Below are positions 20,946-31,078 of a stretch of 64,000 nt of DNA, piece by piece. This DNA is from Sympetrum striolatum (taxonomy: Eukaryota; Arthropoda; Insecta; Odonata; Libellulidae): the NCBI GenBank assembly GCA_947579665.1, contig OX388341.1:6500752-6564751 (forward strand), read 5' to 3'. The notes under the pieces were generated by a model, which worked only from the letters and a program-made list of their open reading frames with translations, made no database searches and had not been told where the DNA came from. Made by a program: the position numbers and the translations under genes. How positions within the stretch are numbered: the stretch's first letter is position 1; each line of letters starts with the position of its first letter.

Positions 20946-21905
20946 ATGTGATGCTATCCTGGTACAGATGTTACCAAAGGATGGACTTAAACAGAAACTG
21001 CTTGCTGGGAAGATTATTTACACATAGATGGGGTATTTTTACATTAGATGTAGTTCTTAATTGGCCTCTTTCAATCTTTTATAGTTATAATTTTACAGTT
21101 GAATCCAGATTATTTTTATCAACTCTCTGTTGAACAATAATAGGACGTGATGATGAAGCATAAAAGAAGTCTTAGAACTGCTCAGGTCACATTTTTCTGG
21201 TTGGATTTGTTATTTTCTTAATCTGTCCTATCGTTTGCCTCGTACAGCTTCCAGATTCAACATTCAATATCTTCTTTCACAGGATGAGGTTATACTGAGT
21301 GACCTGAAAACTCATCCTAGACCAATGGTAAATATCCTCTGTTATGCAGTTTTTAAAAACAGTAAATGTTTCCGTTTCTACATAATTTGCCAGTGGAATC
21401 ATCATAATCCAAATTGTGGAAGAAATTATTGATGGTACTTCCATGCAGGTAAAGAAATAAGAATGCTTTCTGTGTATATTTTATGTAAGGTTGGATTCGT
21501 GATATATTATTACCACAAGCATCATATCCAGTAAAAGTACACATAATCATTACTTCAAGACTGTTGACATGGAATCAAGATATGAATCATTTTAACTCTG
21601 AGGAAATAGACTGTGTCAGAGTGTTCCTCTTTTCAAGTTCCTCCAGATAAATAATATTTTGCAAATGACTTAACAAAACATTGTTCTAGATGGCAAACAT
21701 GACATTCACACAAAAAAATATTTCCATAGTGCTCAGTAATTCTGCATTTTAAGGGTCAGAGCAAGCAGTTATGAAAAATTCCATGCCAAATAGAAGTAAT
21801 CGAACTGGAAATACAAGAGAAAATTAGTTAAACCTGATAGCATGGATAAATGTTTTAAGTAGACTTGGTTCATGGGGACTCAATTTTTGTCAATTCAAAT
21901 CTTTT
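20946..21905. other. Unassigned spacer
   Basis: Contains one small candidate exon (21283-21327). Nothing else recognised. Confidence 0.4.
21283..21327 (+). CDS. Candidate 15-codon exon, gene unknown
   Basis: TCTTCTTTCACAG precedes and GTAAAT follows a phase-0 open stretch reading DEVILSDLKTHPRPM. The splice-site context is good, but 45 bp is too short for identification and it could be chance. Confidence 0.25.
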
Positions 21906-22028
21906 TTACTTTCTCCATATACGAAGTATAGAGAAAGTATTGTTTTCATGAAAAAATTCGACTTCGAGATTTCAACGGAAATACATGTTTTGGGGTCCCT
22001 GGAACACGTTTTGACCATTTTCGGAATG

Positions 22029-22036
22029 ATGTCTGT

Positions 22037-22088
<52 letters not shown>

Positions 22089-22089
22089 T
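22029..22089. repeat. TG microsatellite
   Basis: About 28 TG dinucleotides with minor variation. The equivalent place in the 60446 copy of TE-A has only a short TGTCTGTCTGTG run, so the expansion is copy-specific. Confidence 0.95.
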
Positions 22090-22589
22090 AGTGGTCGCTC
22101 TAACATGAAAACTATTAGTCGTATCAATACCAAACATCATATATAGTATTGTGGTGTGTGCTGTCAGAGTTGATTAGTTTTTGGAATAAATCGGTCCACC
22201 GGAAGTCGAGCTTTATTCAATAAAGCTCATTTCCGGTTTTCAAAATATCTCCATAAATATGATATATACGTACATTGTATTACTCATAAAGGTTTTAGGT
22301 AATATATTTACTATAACTTTTGTATTTAAAATATTTTTCTATCACCGATTGATTAGGAGTTATTCGTGAAACACTGATAAACCGGAAGAAGATGATTATG
22401 CACTTTGTGGGCGCTCTTACATGAAAACTACTTGGCGGATCAACACCAAATTTCATATGTAGTATTTCTATTACAGTATTTAGAGTTGATTAGATTTTGG
22501 TGTAAATCGGTTAACCGGAAGTTGAGCTGTATTCTTCAAAGCTCATTTCCGGTTTTCAAAATATCTCCATAAATATGATATTTAGGTAT

Positions 22590-23737
22590 CTATTATATAT
22601 AGATGCTTCTCCGGATATACCTATATACACACTCACTCATTCATTCATTCATAGGGCATCAAAAGTCTAAGCATGTTCCACAAGTGCCACTGACTTGAAA
22701 TTTTTACGACATATTGGCCATATCGTGTAACCTCCAGAAAAAATCCGACTTTGAACCTCAGTGTCATGGGTTCGATTCCAGAAGGCCCCAAAGTCCCGAT
22801 TTTCTCCATAAGGATATATGGTGAGGATTTTCGAAAATTTTTTTGAGGCACTTCTCGGAAAGGTAGAGAGTTGAAATTCAAGGGATCTCTAGATGCCGTG
22901 GATATCCAACGAAAATAAAAAAGACATCGCCGAACATGGTCCATGGTTCGATGCTAGGTCGGGGCAAAAATCGGCCGTTTAAAATGCATTGCGGCGATTT
23001 TGAAGATTTTTTTTGAATCCTTTCCCGATAACATAGATACTTGAAACTCGGCACGTGGATAGATATCATGAATAGGTTTCATAATCAAATTTTACATATT
23101 TGCTGATGGTCCTTGGTTCGATCCCAGAGGACCATTTGCATTTCTCAATGCATTTCTTACGGAGATAACGGAAACAAAATTTAGGCACTTCCCGGCATGG
23201 TATCCACTTCAAACTTTGCATGTTAGTAGAGCAAGTCCTTAGAAATCAAACTGGGCATTCAAGGCTATCAATGTGTCCTGGGTTCAACACCAGGTGTCTC
23301 TGCAATCAGAAGTTGATCCGATTTTTAGGAATTATTTTGAAACTTTTGCCAATAATATAGAAACTTCAAATTCAGCATATGGATAGAGATCATAAATAAC
23401 TTTCAGAAACATTTTTTAGATTTCCAAGATCGTCCTTGATTCGAATCCAGAGAGAAATTTAAAGTCGTGAAAATTAGAACGTCTTTTGAGGCAGTTGTAG
23501 CCCATATTTCTGCTTGAATTTTCACACATAGTTAGAGATGGTGATGTTCTATTGTGCTGCATAGTAAGTTCACAGTAAAGACCCGGGTTCGATGCCAGAC
23601 GATGGAATTTCAGCGAATTTTAAGAAAAATTTCAATCCATTGTTTTCTTTTGATGGCCGTCCCGATATGATGCCGACATGAAAATAGTGTTGTCGATCTG
23701 CTTGCAGTATGCAAGCAACATTTTACTCGTATTTTAT
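22590..23737 (+). mobile_element. BBA copy 1: six-module element, each module with a B-box-like core
   Basis: Begins with the dyad ATCTATTATATATAGATG followed by CTTCTCCGGA and ends CTTGCAGTATGCAAG then ATTTTACTCGTA. In between are six related modules of 148-176 bp. Each contains a tRNA T-arm/B-box-like core: GGTTCGATTCC (22769), GGTTCGATGCT (22945), GGTTCGATCCC (23115), GGTTCAACACC (23281), GATTCGAATCC (23438) and GGTTCGATGCC (23586). Several cores sit inside perfect stems such as GGTCC-TTGGTTCGATCCCAGA-GGACC. The modules also share CTTCCCG, GAAATTCGGCAT and AGATCAT words. No protein is encoded. Confidence 0.75.
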
Positions 23738-24030
23738 TATTTATAAATGTTTTATAAAATATTATTTCCTATAACTTTTGGTTTAAACATATTTTTGTAT
23801 CACTGATTGTTTAGGAGTTATTCATGAAATACTGATAAACCGGAAGCTGCCGATTTTGTACTTCATGGGCGCCCTGGGCTCTATGGGCGAAAGAACAGTT
23901 TCATCGTTTTTCATCCAGCATGTACCGAAGAACATTATTTATAATGTTTAGAGTTCGAAATTACTGTCGTAGATAAGTATTTACATCTTATATATGGAGA
24001 AAGTCATGTGCTGGCCACATCAGATTTTTT

Positions 24031-25364
24031 TATTTAATAACTAGTTCATACAAAGATTCATTCCATCTGACTAAAGTCTGTCAATGGAATGTCAATATAA
24101 CAAATATTTCAAGCATGATATTATACAAAAATACTTTTAGTTAACAGCTCAGAGCTCATCATATGAAAATAAACAATATAAATAGTGATGAAGAGAGAGA
24201 CAAAAAAGTGAAAAAAAATAATAAAAAATGTCAAAAAAGTAAATATGCAGACACATAAATCTTACTTACAGTGTAAAAGTAATAGATTATATAAAAAGAT
24301 CAAATCATCTGCACTACAAGAGATCAGACAAAAGTGAAAATTACAATTAAAATGTAAAAAACCATTTTTCTTTTACAAGCGAACATGGTTCAGTTAGTAG
24401 AACAAATATTTATTAAAATATGAAATGTGGTCCATCTATAAGATTGCAGAAGAAAATTTTAAACTCTGTTTTAATTTTTTTTCCAAATTATTAACACAGC
24501 TCTTTATCTCAACTTTTTAAAGACTGTTTTAACTAAAAGTACATAACAAAATACAATCAGGTAATTCATTAAATTTTAAGTTGTTGCATTTGTTACCAGT
24601 AAAACTTAGATCCACTTAGATCAAATTTTACATTCTTATTCAGAGGTGCATGTATTTGCTATGCTATTCAATGTTCCCAAGGATATCTTGATTATTATCT
24701 TCCACTGTGAGTGGAGATTTATGTAGTCATATCTGAAAACCAGTCCGTCAATAATTGGTGTCTCAAATCATACTAAAGGTAAACTTATACAATAAACTTT
24801 ATTTTGACAAATTTCTTCTTTAACTAAATATCTAAAGGTGTGCATGATTTGCATAAACAATATTTGTGGAGACTTTGTTGATCATAAAGATATTTATGTA
24901 CCTAAACACATTCTAAGGGGAGAAGTGATTTTTAAAGTAACTAAAGTAACACCTCAGATTCTATGCTCCTCTTTCACTTGGTTATCCTCAGCCTAATGCT
25001 TTTCCAATTCTGTGAGGCAGATTATAAATCTCTCATATTATATATTATAAATCAGATTAAGAATCTCAAATACCTTTTATTTCCCTTTTTCAATCCATTT
25101 CATGCTTTATCATAGTTGAGCATTCAAAGAATTATGGTTAATTGCCATTCAATCATATCCAATACTATTAGAATAGAATGCAGAATATCTGTATACTCAT
25201 TATTATACAAGTTATACAAGTTCTATCAAAGCATAAAATTTTGTCATAGTTAGAGAATACAGATATACCATTATATTATTTTCAACTAATTTTCATAGGG
25301 ACTTAACTTTGCTAAATTCAAGTCATTGTAAAATATATAAGACTATATTTAATGAGCAAAGTAG
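24031..25364. other. AT-rich spacer, nothing seen
   Basis: No gene, RNA or repeat recognised. Stops occur in all frames. Confidence 0.5.
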
Positions 25365-26030
25365 AAGAATGAACAAGGGAAGAAACTGGGGTAGGAGCAG
25401 CCATAGCTGCAGGTAATCAAGATGAAAAGGGGATTTGTGCTCTCTTTGTTATTGCTACAAAAACTATTAATACAGCAATCATAAGTCCATCAAAATCAGA
25501 ACACATGTATGACAAATAAAAACAATTTCAGCTACCATAATTTAATATTCAAGCAATACCTAATAAAAAGGCAATATCACCTAAGCGATTAGATAAAACA
25601 GTTAATATACCTGCTCTATAAGACTTAAAATTCTGATAATAAATTACTAATAAATAAGAAATTAGACCAAGTCCATCTCAACCTAACAAAATTGAAATTA
25701 TATTTGGTCTAATAATTAATAATATTATAGATAAACAAATATAAGTACTAACAAGATAAAACGAGAAATATAAGGATCTCCTTCCATATAATTGTGTCTG
25801 TAAAAAATCACCATTCTAGAAATAAATAAAACAAATCTTATAAAAATCAATGATATTCAATCCAATAATAGTGTCATCACAACATTTATGGAATTTAAAG
25901 AAATGATTTCCCACTCAATAAATAATGTAGTACCCATTAAACAAAAATAAATCCCTAAAAGCAAGTTAATTAAAGAGAATAAAAACAAAAAAATAGATCC
26001 AATAATACAAATATTTAAACGCCAATTAAT
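25365..26030 (-). pseudogene. nad5: nad5 N-terminal part (NUMT)
   Basis: NADH dehydrogenase subunit 5 fragment. From an ATT start at 26030 the frame runs through [40 protein letters not shown] and AQIPFSSWLPAAMAAPTPV, then ends at HSSTLL. A one-base deletion near 25733-25740 breaks the frame before the GWDGLG block. The original protein is a proton-pumping membrane subunit of complex I. About 220 of roughly 570 residues are present. Confidence 0.93.
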
Positions 26031-26033
26031 GAC

Positions 26034-26098
26034 CTAAAGTAAAAAATTACATTCTTGACACCACAAATCAAAGTTTTAAATAAACTATTCAAGTAACA
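26034..26098 (-). pseudogene. trnH: mitochondrial tRNA-His copy (NUMT)
   Basis: Between the nad4 stop and the nad5 start the minus strand holds AATAGTTTATTTAAAACTTT, then GATTTGTGGTGTC with the GTG anticodon of insect mitochondrial trnH, then a TTTTTTACTTTA 3' arm. Its position is as expected. It is not expected to function in the nucleus. Confidence 0.85.
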
Positions 26099-26111
26099 TA
26101 ACTATAGAAAG

Positions 26112-26270
26112 TTAAAAAATAAGTCTTTTTAAAATAATGTAGTTCAATGGAAGTCAATGTAATAATAAAGATATCATTATATAAGCTAAAAGAACTACAA
26201 TAATGTGGAAGAATAAAGTAAAGCGATGATTAATTATATTAATTTGATTTTCTCTTCATGTTATCTACAT
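26112..26270 (-). pseudogene. nad4: nad4 C-terminal end (NUMT)
   Basis: The minus strand reads HRFTLFFHIIVVLLAYMMIS then LLLHWLPLNYIILKSLIF (mitochondrial code) and TAA at 26112-26114, matching the end of insect ND4 (...PLNLLILKSxLF). TGA is read as Trp. It starts within about 50 codons of the stop and so is only the gene's tail. Confidence 0.85.
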
Positions 26271-27418
26271 TTCAAACTTAAGAAATGGCATGAGATTATA
26301 GAATAATAAAACAATACATGGAAAGAACAGAGTGGCCTCTCAATCAAATTTTGAGTCAACGCATTGAAATTAATCAAACTTGGATAACTTGTATGATGTA
26401 AAAGTAACTGAATTTCCCAAATTTATTCAGAAAAAGCAATTAAAAGATTTTGCCCTGAAATTCAAATTTTCAGAGAATTAAATTGAGAAATTATAAAAAG
26501 AATAATATCATTACTAAATATTCAGGGAGTTTAACAAAGAATTCATATGGACATTTTTAAATGATACTGTTAGCTAAATATTACAAAACTGAGAAAGAAG
26601 CACAATAACGTTAATTCTTTCCACTCTTTTTAGCAATATATAAATTGATATTTGATGTAACTTAAGTTATCTGAAAATAGTATAGAAGAATAATTATGAT
26701 TTAAAGAATTAGAAATAGATGCTTTTCACCGTAAAAACATACAATTATAAAAAGCTCATTATTTAAAGTTATTAAGATACCTAATTAGGTAATGATAGCA
26801 TATACCATCCTGTATCTTAGTAAGATTAACAGGAAGCACACTTCGAACCATGCTAAACTCCTCTTATTCTTGCCCAGTAATGATTACCATTTATATGTGT
26901 ATATAAGACGCATCTCTGCCATGAGTGTTTCATGTAAAATAAATTAAATTTGAAGTGATGCAGCAATGTTTTTAATACTATTCTACATTCTTTTACCCAA
27001 AATGCAACACATTTCAGCAGTGTCCCATTTCAGTCTATTCAATTAGCAAAATAAACCTTTAAACTTAGACTTAACTGAATATTTTTATAAATTAACATCA
27101 ATGGTAACTTTTGCAAAAAATCTAAAAGATTTCCCAATTTTGTAATATCAATAAATACCATAGATATTTCAAATCCTCCTAAAAGACCCTTTTTTAAACC
27201 AAAAGGCTCTGTAATAGTCTATCTTATACATGTTATTCAAAAATTAAAATTTAATTATTTTCCTATTCATTAAATTACAGCAAAGTCTTAGGTGGGTAGT
27301 AAACATGAAACATCAGTTTGAAGATTGAAAAATTATTGTACAATCAAATAATAAATGAACTGCTTTGGCAAACTGAAGCCTGTTTTAGCTTCTCTATTTA
27401 ATTCAGCTATGATTAAGT
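26271..27418. other. AT-rich spacer, nothing seen
   Basis: No gene or repeat recognised. I looked for more mitochondrial genes upstream of nad4 and found none. Confidence 0.45.
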
Positions 27419-27526
27419 CTTACTTTAACCTATAAACTCAATCAATTGAGGCTTTACTGAGTGGAAGTTCAAATCCATTGTTAAAATATTTATTTTTACA
27501 AGTAAAAATAAAATATTTCAGTTGAA

Positions 27527-28390
27527 TTGGAAAATGATAACAAACTCAATTACCTGGATCTTTCACTCCATCATTTCAATAGTCAAGTTTCTTTCTCCAT
27601 TTATCGTAAACCTTCCTACACTGATCACACCATTCCAGCTATTTCTAACCATCATCCCTCTAAGAAATTATCTTCTTTCCGATCCCTAATTCACAGACTA
27701 ACACACATTCCTATGTCCCCTGAAAATTTTCAGAAAGAGCTACAAATAATCAAGCAAATCGCTGTCGCCAATGGCTATCAAATAGATTTAATTGAAAGGC
27801 TCCTTCAGAAGAAGCTGAGGAAAATATCTATCGGAAATATTTTTTCATCCGCTACACCTTCCGCAATAGACCACCCGAAGTGGTGTAGGCTCAATTTTGT
27901 TGATAACTTTTCCTTAAAAATAGCCAATTTATTTCCCAAAGAATATGTCCGACCCGCTTTTTACAACCCTAAAAACCTCCGTTATTTCTTAAACAATCAA
28001 AAGGATAAATTTGAGCCCCTTAGACATTCTGGTATATATAAGTTAACATGTGATGATTGCGGTGGAATTTACATTGGTCAAACTGGTCGTAGTTTTTCAG
28101 TGCGTGCTAATGAGCACAAAAGGGCTTTTGAAAATAAGTCATTTAACTCTCATTTCGCCAAACACCTCCTTACAAGTAAACACTCATCCTCATTTCAACC
28201 CACTATTCTTCACAACTTGCAGAAAGGACATAAGATGACATTCCATGAGATGCGGCAGATTCTGATTCACCGTTTATCTGGCAAAACACTCACTAACGAC
28301 TACATTCCAAATACTTATTCTCCCCTCCTCTTATGCACCCTCCCTTGCCGTTCTACAACCCCGCTTTCAATACCTTCCCCCCTACATTAA
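27527..28390 (+). CDS. Penelope RT C-terminus plus GIY-YIG endonuclease (5'-truncated)
   Basis: A frame of 287 codons. The first part is the end of the RT thumb and linker region (LNYLDLSLHHFNSQVSFSIY, then RKPSYTDHTIPAISNHHPS). The second is the GIY-YIG nuclease: SGIYKLTCDDCGGIYIGQTG then RSFSVRANEHKRAF, with the CDDC pair and the R/E residues expected in Penelope endonucleases. These enzymes nick DNA to prime reverse transcription. The RT palm with its YADD box is absent, so the copy is incomplete. The start codon is simply the first ATG in the truncated frame. Confidence 0.9.
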   Translation: MENDNKLNYLDLSLHHFNSQVSFSIYRKPSYTDHTIPAISNHHPSKKLSSFRSLIHRLTHIPMSPENFQKELQIIKQIAVANGYQIDLIERLLQKKLRKISIGNIFSSATPSAIDHPKWCRLNFVDNFSLKIANLFPKEYVRPAFYNPKNLRYFLNNQKDKFEPLRHSGIYKLTCDDCGGIYIGQTGRSFSVRANEHKRAFENKSFNSHFAKHLLTSKHSSSFQPTILHNLQKGHKMTFHEMRQILIHRLSGKTLTNDYIPNTYSPLLLCTLPCRSTTPLSIPSPLH

Positions 28391-28427
28391 CTTACTTATA
28401 TATAGCCGTGTGTATCCTGTTCAGTAC

Positions 28428-28458
28428 CTGATGATGGCCGAACGTGCCGAAACCGGTC
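28428..28458 (+). ncRNA. Hammerhead-ribozyme-like core near the Penelope 3' end
   Basis: CTGATGA is followed by a stem-loop (TGGC-CGAACG-TGCC region), then GAAA and the palindrome ACCGGTC. This matches the hammerhead core (CUGAUGA, stem II, GAA, A...UH) with an ultrashort self-complementary stem III as in the dimeric hammerheads known from Penelope-like elements. Stem I pairing with the bases around 28420 and 28459 is weak here, so present activity is doubtful. Confidence 0.6.
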
Positions 28459-28552
28459 GTTGTTTTTTAGCGTTTTGGTGGATGTGTAATTGTAACTTTT
28501 TAATTTTAGTTTTACTTGTAAAAATAAATATTTTAACAACTTACTTTAACCT

Positions 28553-29179
28553 TTCGAATGATCCACGTTTGAATTGTCATAAATAACCTATGTAGTGATT
28601 AGGATGCTGTCTATCAGAGAATAAAAACAAGGTTCAATCAATGGGATTTTATTTTAAAAATAATTCATTTTTAATTACGTAATATTACTCCTTAATTCTG
28701 AGGATGATTAGTACAAATACACAAAGAATACAATGTTAAAAAAATAGAGGTTCACTTGAAAAGTAATCATATAACTGGTTCAAGACATCATAAACAGCAA
28801 CCAGAAACCAAGGATTCCTCTGCTCAAGGGCATTCAAAGCTCCTTATAAACCTCTAAAATATTGAAACAAGTAGAATTAAAGTAATTTTGAAAATATAAA
28901 GGCAAACTTCAGCAAAAAATACACACACTATGATGCCTCTGATATATTTTTGATTTTGGTGCTATATTTAGAAATGCATCTTAATTAAATTGCTTTGTTT
29001 ACTGAGATGAGACCTAAGTCAAAGTTAAACCGAAATAAAAACTTTTAATTCCAGCATTGGAACAACATTCTTCTCAATTTTTACGCAGACTTATAAGCTA
29101 CGATTCCGAATACCAATGAAATATTAAAAAGTTTATACTTCACTAGAAATAAAAATTGGGCCAAGAGATTCTCGTTGTG
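28553..29179. other. Spacer, nothing seen
   Basis: AT-rich DNA with no recognisable gene. Confidence 0.45.
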
Positions 29180-29770
29180 AATCGTCCACCGAATCGCATC
29201 CTCTTTAGGATCCCCCGTCTTTTTCAGCGTGTTTATTCCCGCTGCTCGTAGTCGCGAATTCCTATGAGTTTTCTCCCGCTCTTTGAGTGCACGTCATCAG
29301 CCGACTTAGAGCCGATGAATATGATTCCCTGGCCTTAAAGCGACTGCGGAGGGTCTCCTGAAATTCCGCCCATTTCGGCGTAGCACTCAGCACTGGGTGA
29401 TGCCTCAGGAATATTTGAGCGGTCCTCCTTAGCCTCAGTTTCGCGATGCTGACTTTTAAGGAATCGCTCCATTTCCCGATCCCTGCTATTTCCTCCAGGG
29501 CCTCAACTCCACATCACTTCCCTCTTCTCTGGAGAATTCACCGACCAAGTGAACCAACGATCCGAAGCTCGGGCCAGCCATCGCCTCCTCAGCTTGTGTC
29601 CCCGTAGTCGCCGTCATTCCTCTCCTTCCGTAACCACCGATTCTCTCCGCGTCCGTTCTTCCTCCTCTCGGCACTTCCTAGCGCCAGCGGCGTGATAACT
29701 TGGAGCGCCGCCGTTCCCGGGCTTCTTCCGTGGATGATTTAATCCCACCTGCTGCCACCAAATGTCGCGA
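29180..29770 (-). pseudogene. Ty3/gypsy-type gag relic with leader
   Basis: In contrast to its surroundings the block is GC-rich. On the minus strand a leader with TTGGTGGCAGCAGGTGGGAT (about 29764) is followed by an N-terminal frame (29674-29486). After a frameshift there is a gag-like domain: IGKWSDSLKVSIAKLRLR, then WAEFQETLRSRFKARESY, SALSRLMTCTQRAGE and EFAT. This K(W)-x-LK-x-x-x-A+L ... W-x-E/D-F-x-x-x-L-R-x-R-F pattern is that of gypsy capsid proteins. Stops and shifts show it is dead; no pol follows. Confidence 0.65.
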
Positions 29771-29904
29771 CCGACCGTTATATAAGAAAATCTGATGTGG
29801 CCAGCACATGACTTTCTCCATGTATAAGATGTACATACTTATCTACAACAGTAATTTCGAACTCTATACTCCATCTAAACTTGGAAGATGAGTGATTAAT
29901 TTAT

Positions 29905-31078
29905 ATCTATTATATATAGATGCTTCTCCGGATTCATTCATATATCTATTATATATAGATGCTTCTCCGGATTCATTCATATATCATATATATATATAGA
30001 GAGGATTCAAATTCACAGGCTAAACCCCAAGCGTCATTGACTTGAAATTTTTACGACATATTGGCCATAACGTATAACCTCCAGAAAAATTGCGATATTG
30101 AACCTCAGTGTCATGGGTTCGATTCCAGAGGGCCCCAAAGTCGCGATTTTCTCCATAAGAATACATGGCGGGGATTTTCGAAAATTTTTTTGAGGCACTT
30201 CCCGGAAAAGTAGAGAATTGAAATTCAAGGGATCGCTAGAAGCCGTGCAACTCCAACGTAAATCAGAAAGACATCGCCGAATATGGTCCATGGTTCGATG
30301 CTAGGTCGGGGCAAAAATCGGCCGTTTAAAATGCATTGCGGCGATTTTGAAATTTTTTTTTGGATCCTTTCCCGGTAACATGGATACTTGAAACTCGGCA
30401 CGTCGATAGATATCATAAATATATTTCGTAATCAAATTTTACGTGTTCGGTGATGGTCCTTGGTTCGATCCCAGAGGACCATTTGCACTTCTCAATGCAT
30501 TCCTTACGGAGATAACGGAAACAAAATTTAGGTACTTCCCGGTATGCTATCGACTTCAAACTTTGCTAGATACAAGAAAAAGTCTTTACAAATCAAACTT
30601 TGCATTCAAAGCTTACAATATGTCCTGGGTTCGACACCAGGTGTCTCTGCAATCAGAAGTTGATCCGATTTTTAGGAATTATTTGGAAACCTTTCCCAAT
30701 AATATAGAAATTTGAAATTCGGCATATAGATAGAGATCATAAATAACTTTCAGAAACATCTTTTAGATTTCCAATATCGTCCTTGGTTCGAATCCAGAGA
30801 GCCATTTACATTCGTGATAATTAGAACGTCTTTTGAGGCAGTTGTAGCCAATATTTCTGTTTGAATTTTCACACATGGTTAGAGATGATGATCTTCTATT
30901 GTGCTGTATAGTTAGTTCACCAGTAAGACCCGGGTTCGATGCCAGACGGTGAAAATTTAGCGAATTTTAAGAAAAATTTCAATCTTTTTTTTCTTTTGAG
31001 GAGCGTTCCGATATAATGCCGATATGAAATTAGTATTGCCGATCTGCTTGCAGTATGCAAGCTACATTTTACTCGTAT
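29905..31078 (+). mobile_element. BBA copy 2a
   Basis: Preceded by a doubled start (TATCTATTATATATAGATGC at about 29906 and 29949). Six B-box-like cores at about 30116, 30292, 30462, 30629, 30785 and 30933, in the same order and sequence as copy 1. Ends with CTTGCAGTATGCAAG and ATTTTACTCGTATA. Confidence 0.75.

Larger units (their letters stand above)
21908..24030 (+). mobile_element. TE-A copy 1: non-coding hairpin-ended element hosting a BBA insert
   Basis: The left end is a hairpin, ACTTTCTCCATATACGAAGT with its partner ATAGAGAAAGT. The right end carries the inverse word TATGGAGAAAGT followed by CATGTGCTGGCCACATCAGA. Between them lie two copies, about 320 bp apart, of a segment ending CGGAAGT...CATTTCCGGTTTTC. 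The same family recurs at 29786-33700 (inverted) and from 60446. No open frame is conserved. A BBA unit sits at 22590-23737; comparison with the 33600-33660 copy shows the site without this insert. Superfamily unknown. Confidence 0.7.
25365..26270 (-). other. Nuclear copy of mitochondrial DNA (NUMT): nad4 end, trnH, nad5 start
   Basis: About 0.9 kb of contiguous mitochondrial sequence in insect gene order on one strand. Reading needs the invertebrate mitochondrial code (TGA as Trp, ATA as Met). Nuclear sequence lies on both sides and there is a frameshift in nad5, so it is an insertion rather than organellar DNA. Similarity to mitochondrial proteins stops abruptly at about 25365 within HSSTLL. 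Confidence 0.93.
27432..28539 (+). mobile_element. 5'-truncated Penelope-like retroelement with target duplication
   Basis: The direct repeat CTTACTTTAACCT (13 bp) flanks the insertion at 27419-27431 and 28540-28552. Inside, an inverted repeat of about 36 bp (TTAAAATATTTATTTTTACA then AGTAAAAATAAAAT) occurs at 27479-27514 and, inverted, at 28503-28538. It encloses the C-terminal half of a Penelope protein and a hammerhead-like motif. An inverted end fragment at the 5' side and a roughly 10-15 bp target duplication are usual for Penelope elements. Confidence 0.88.

Noticed and set aside
21946..22140. Minus-strand frame with a (TH)n run
   Set aside because: Reads through the TG microsatellite in TE-A.
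22645..23069. Minus-strand frames in BBA copy 1, with near-identical frames at 30034-30416
   Set aside because: Shared only because the BBA copies are related; broken in the other copies, and the conserved signal is the B-box-like core, not protein.
22590..23737. Helitron assignment for BBA
   Set aside because: It starts near TC and has a hairpin close to the 3' edge, but the end is ACTCGTA rather than CTRR and no Rep/helicase is present.
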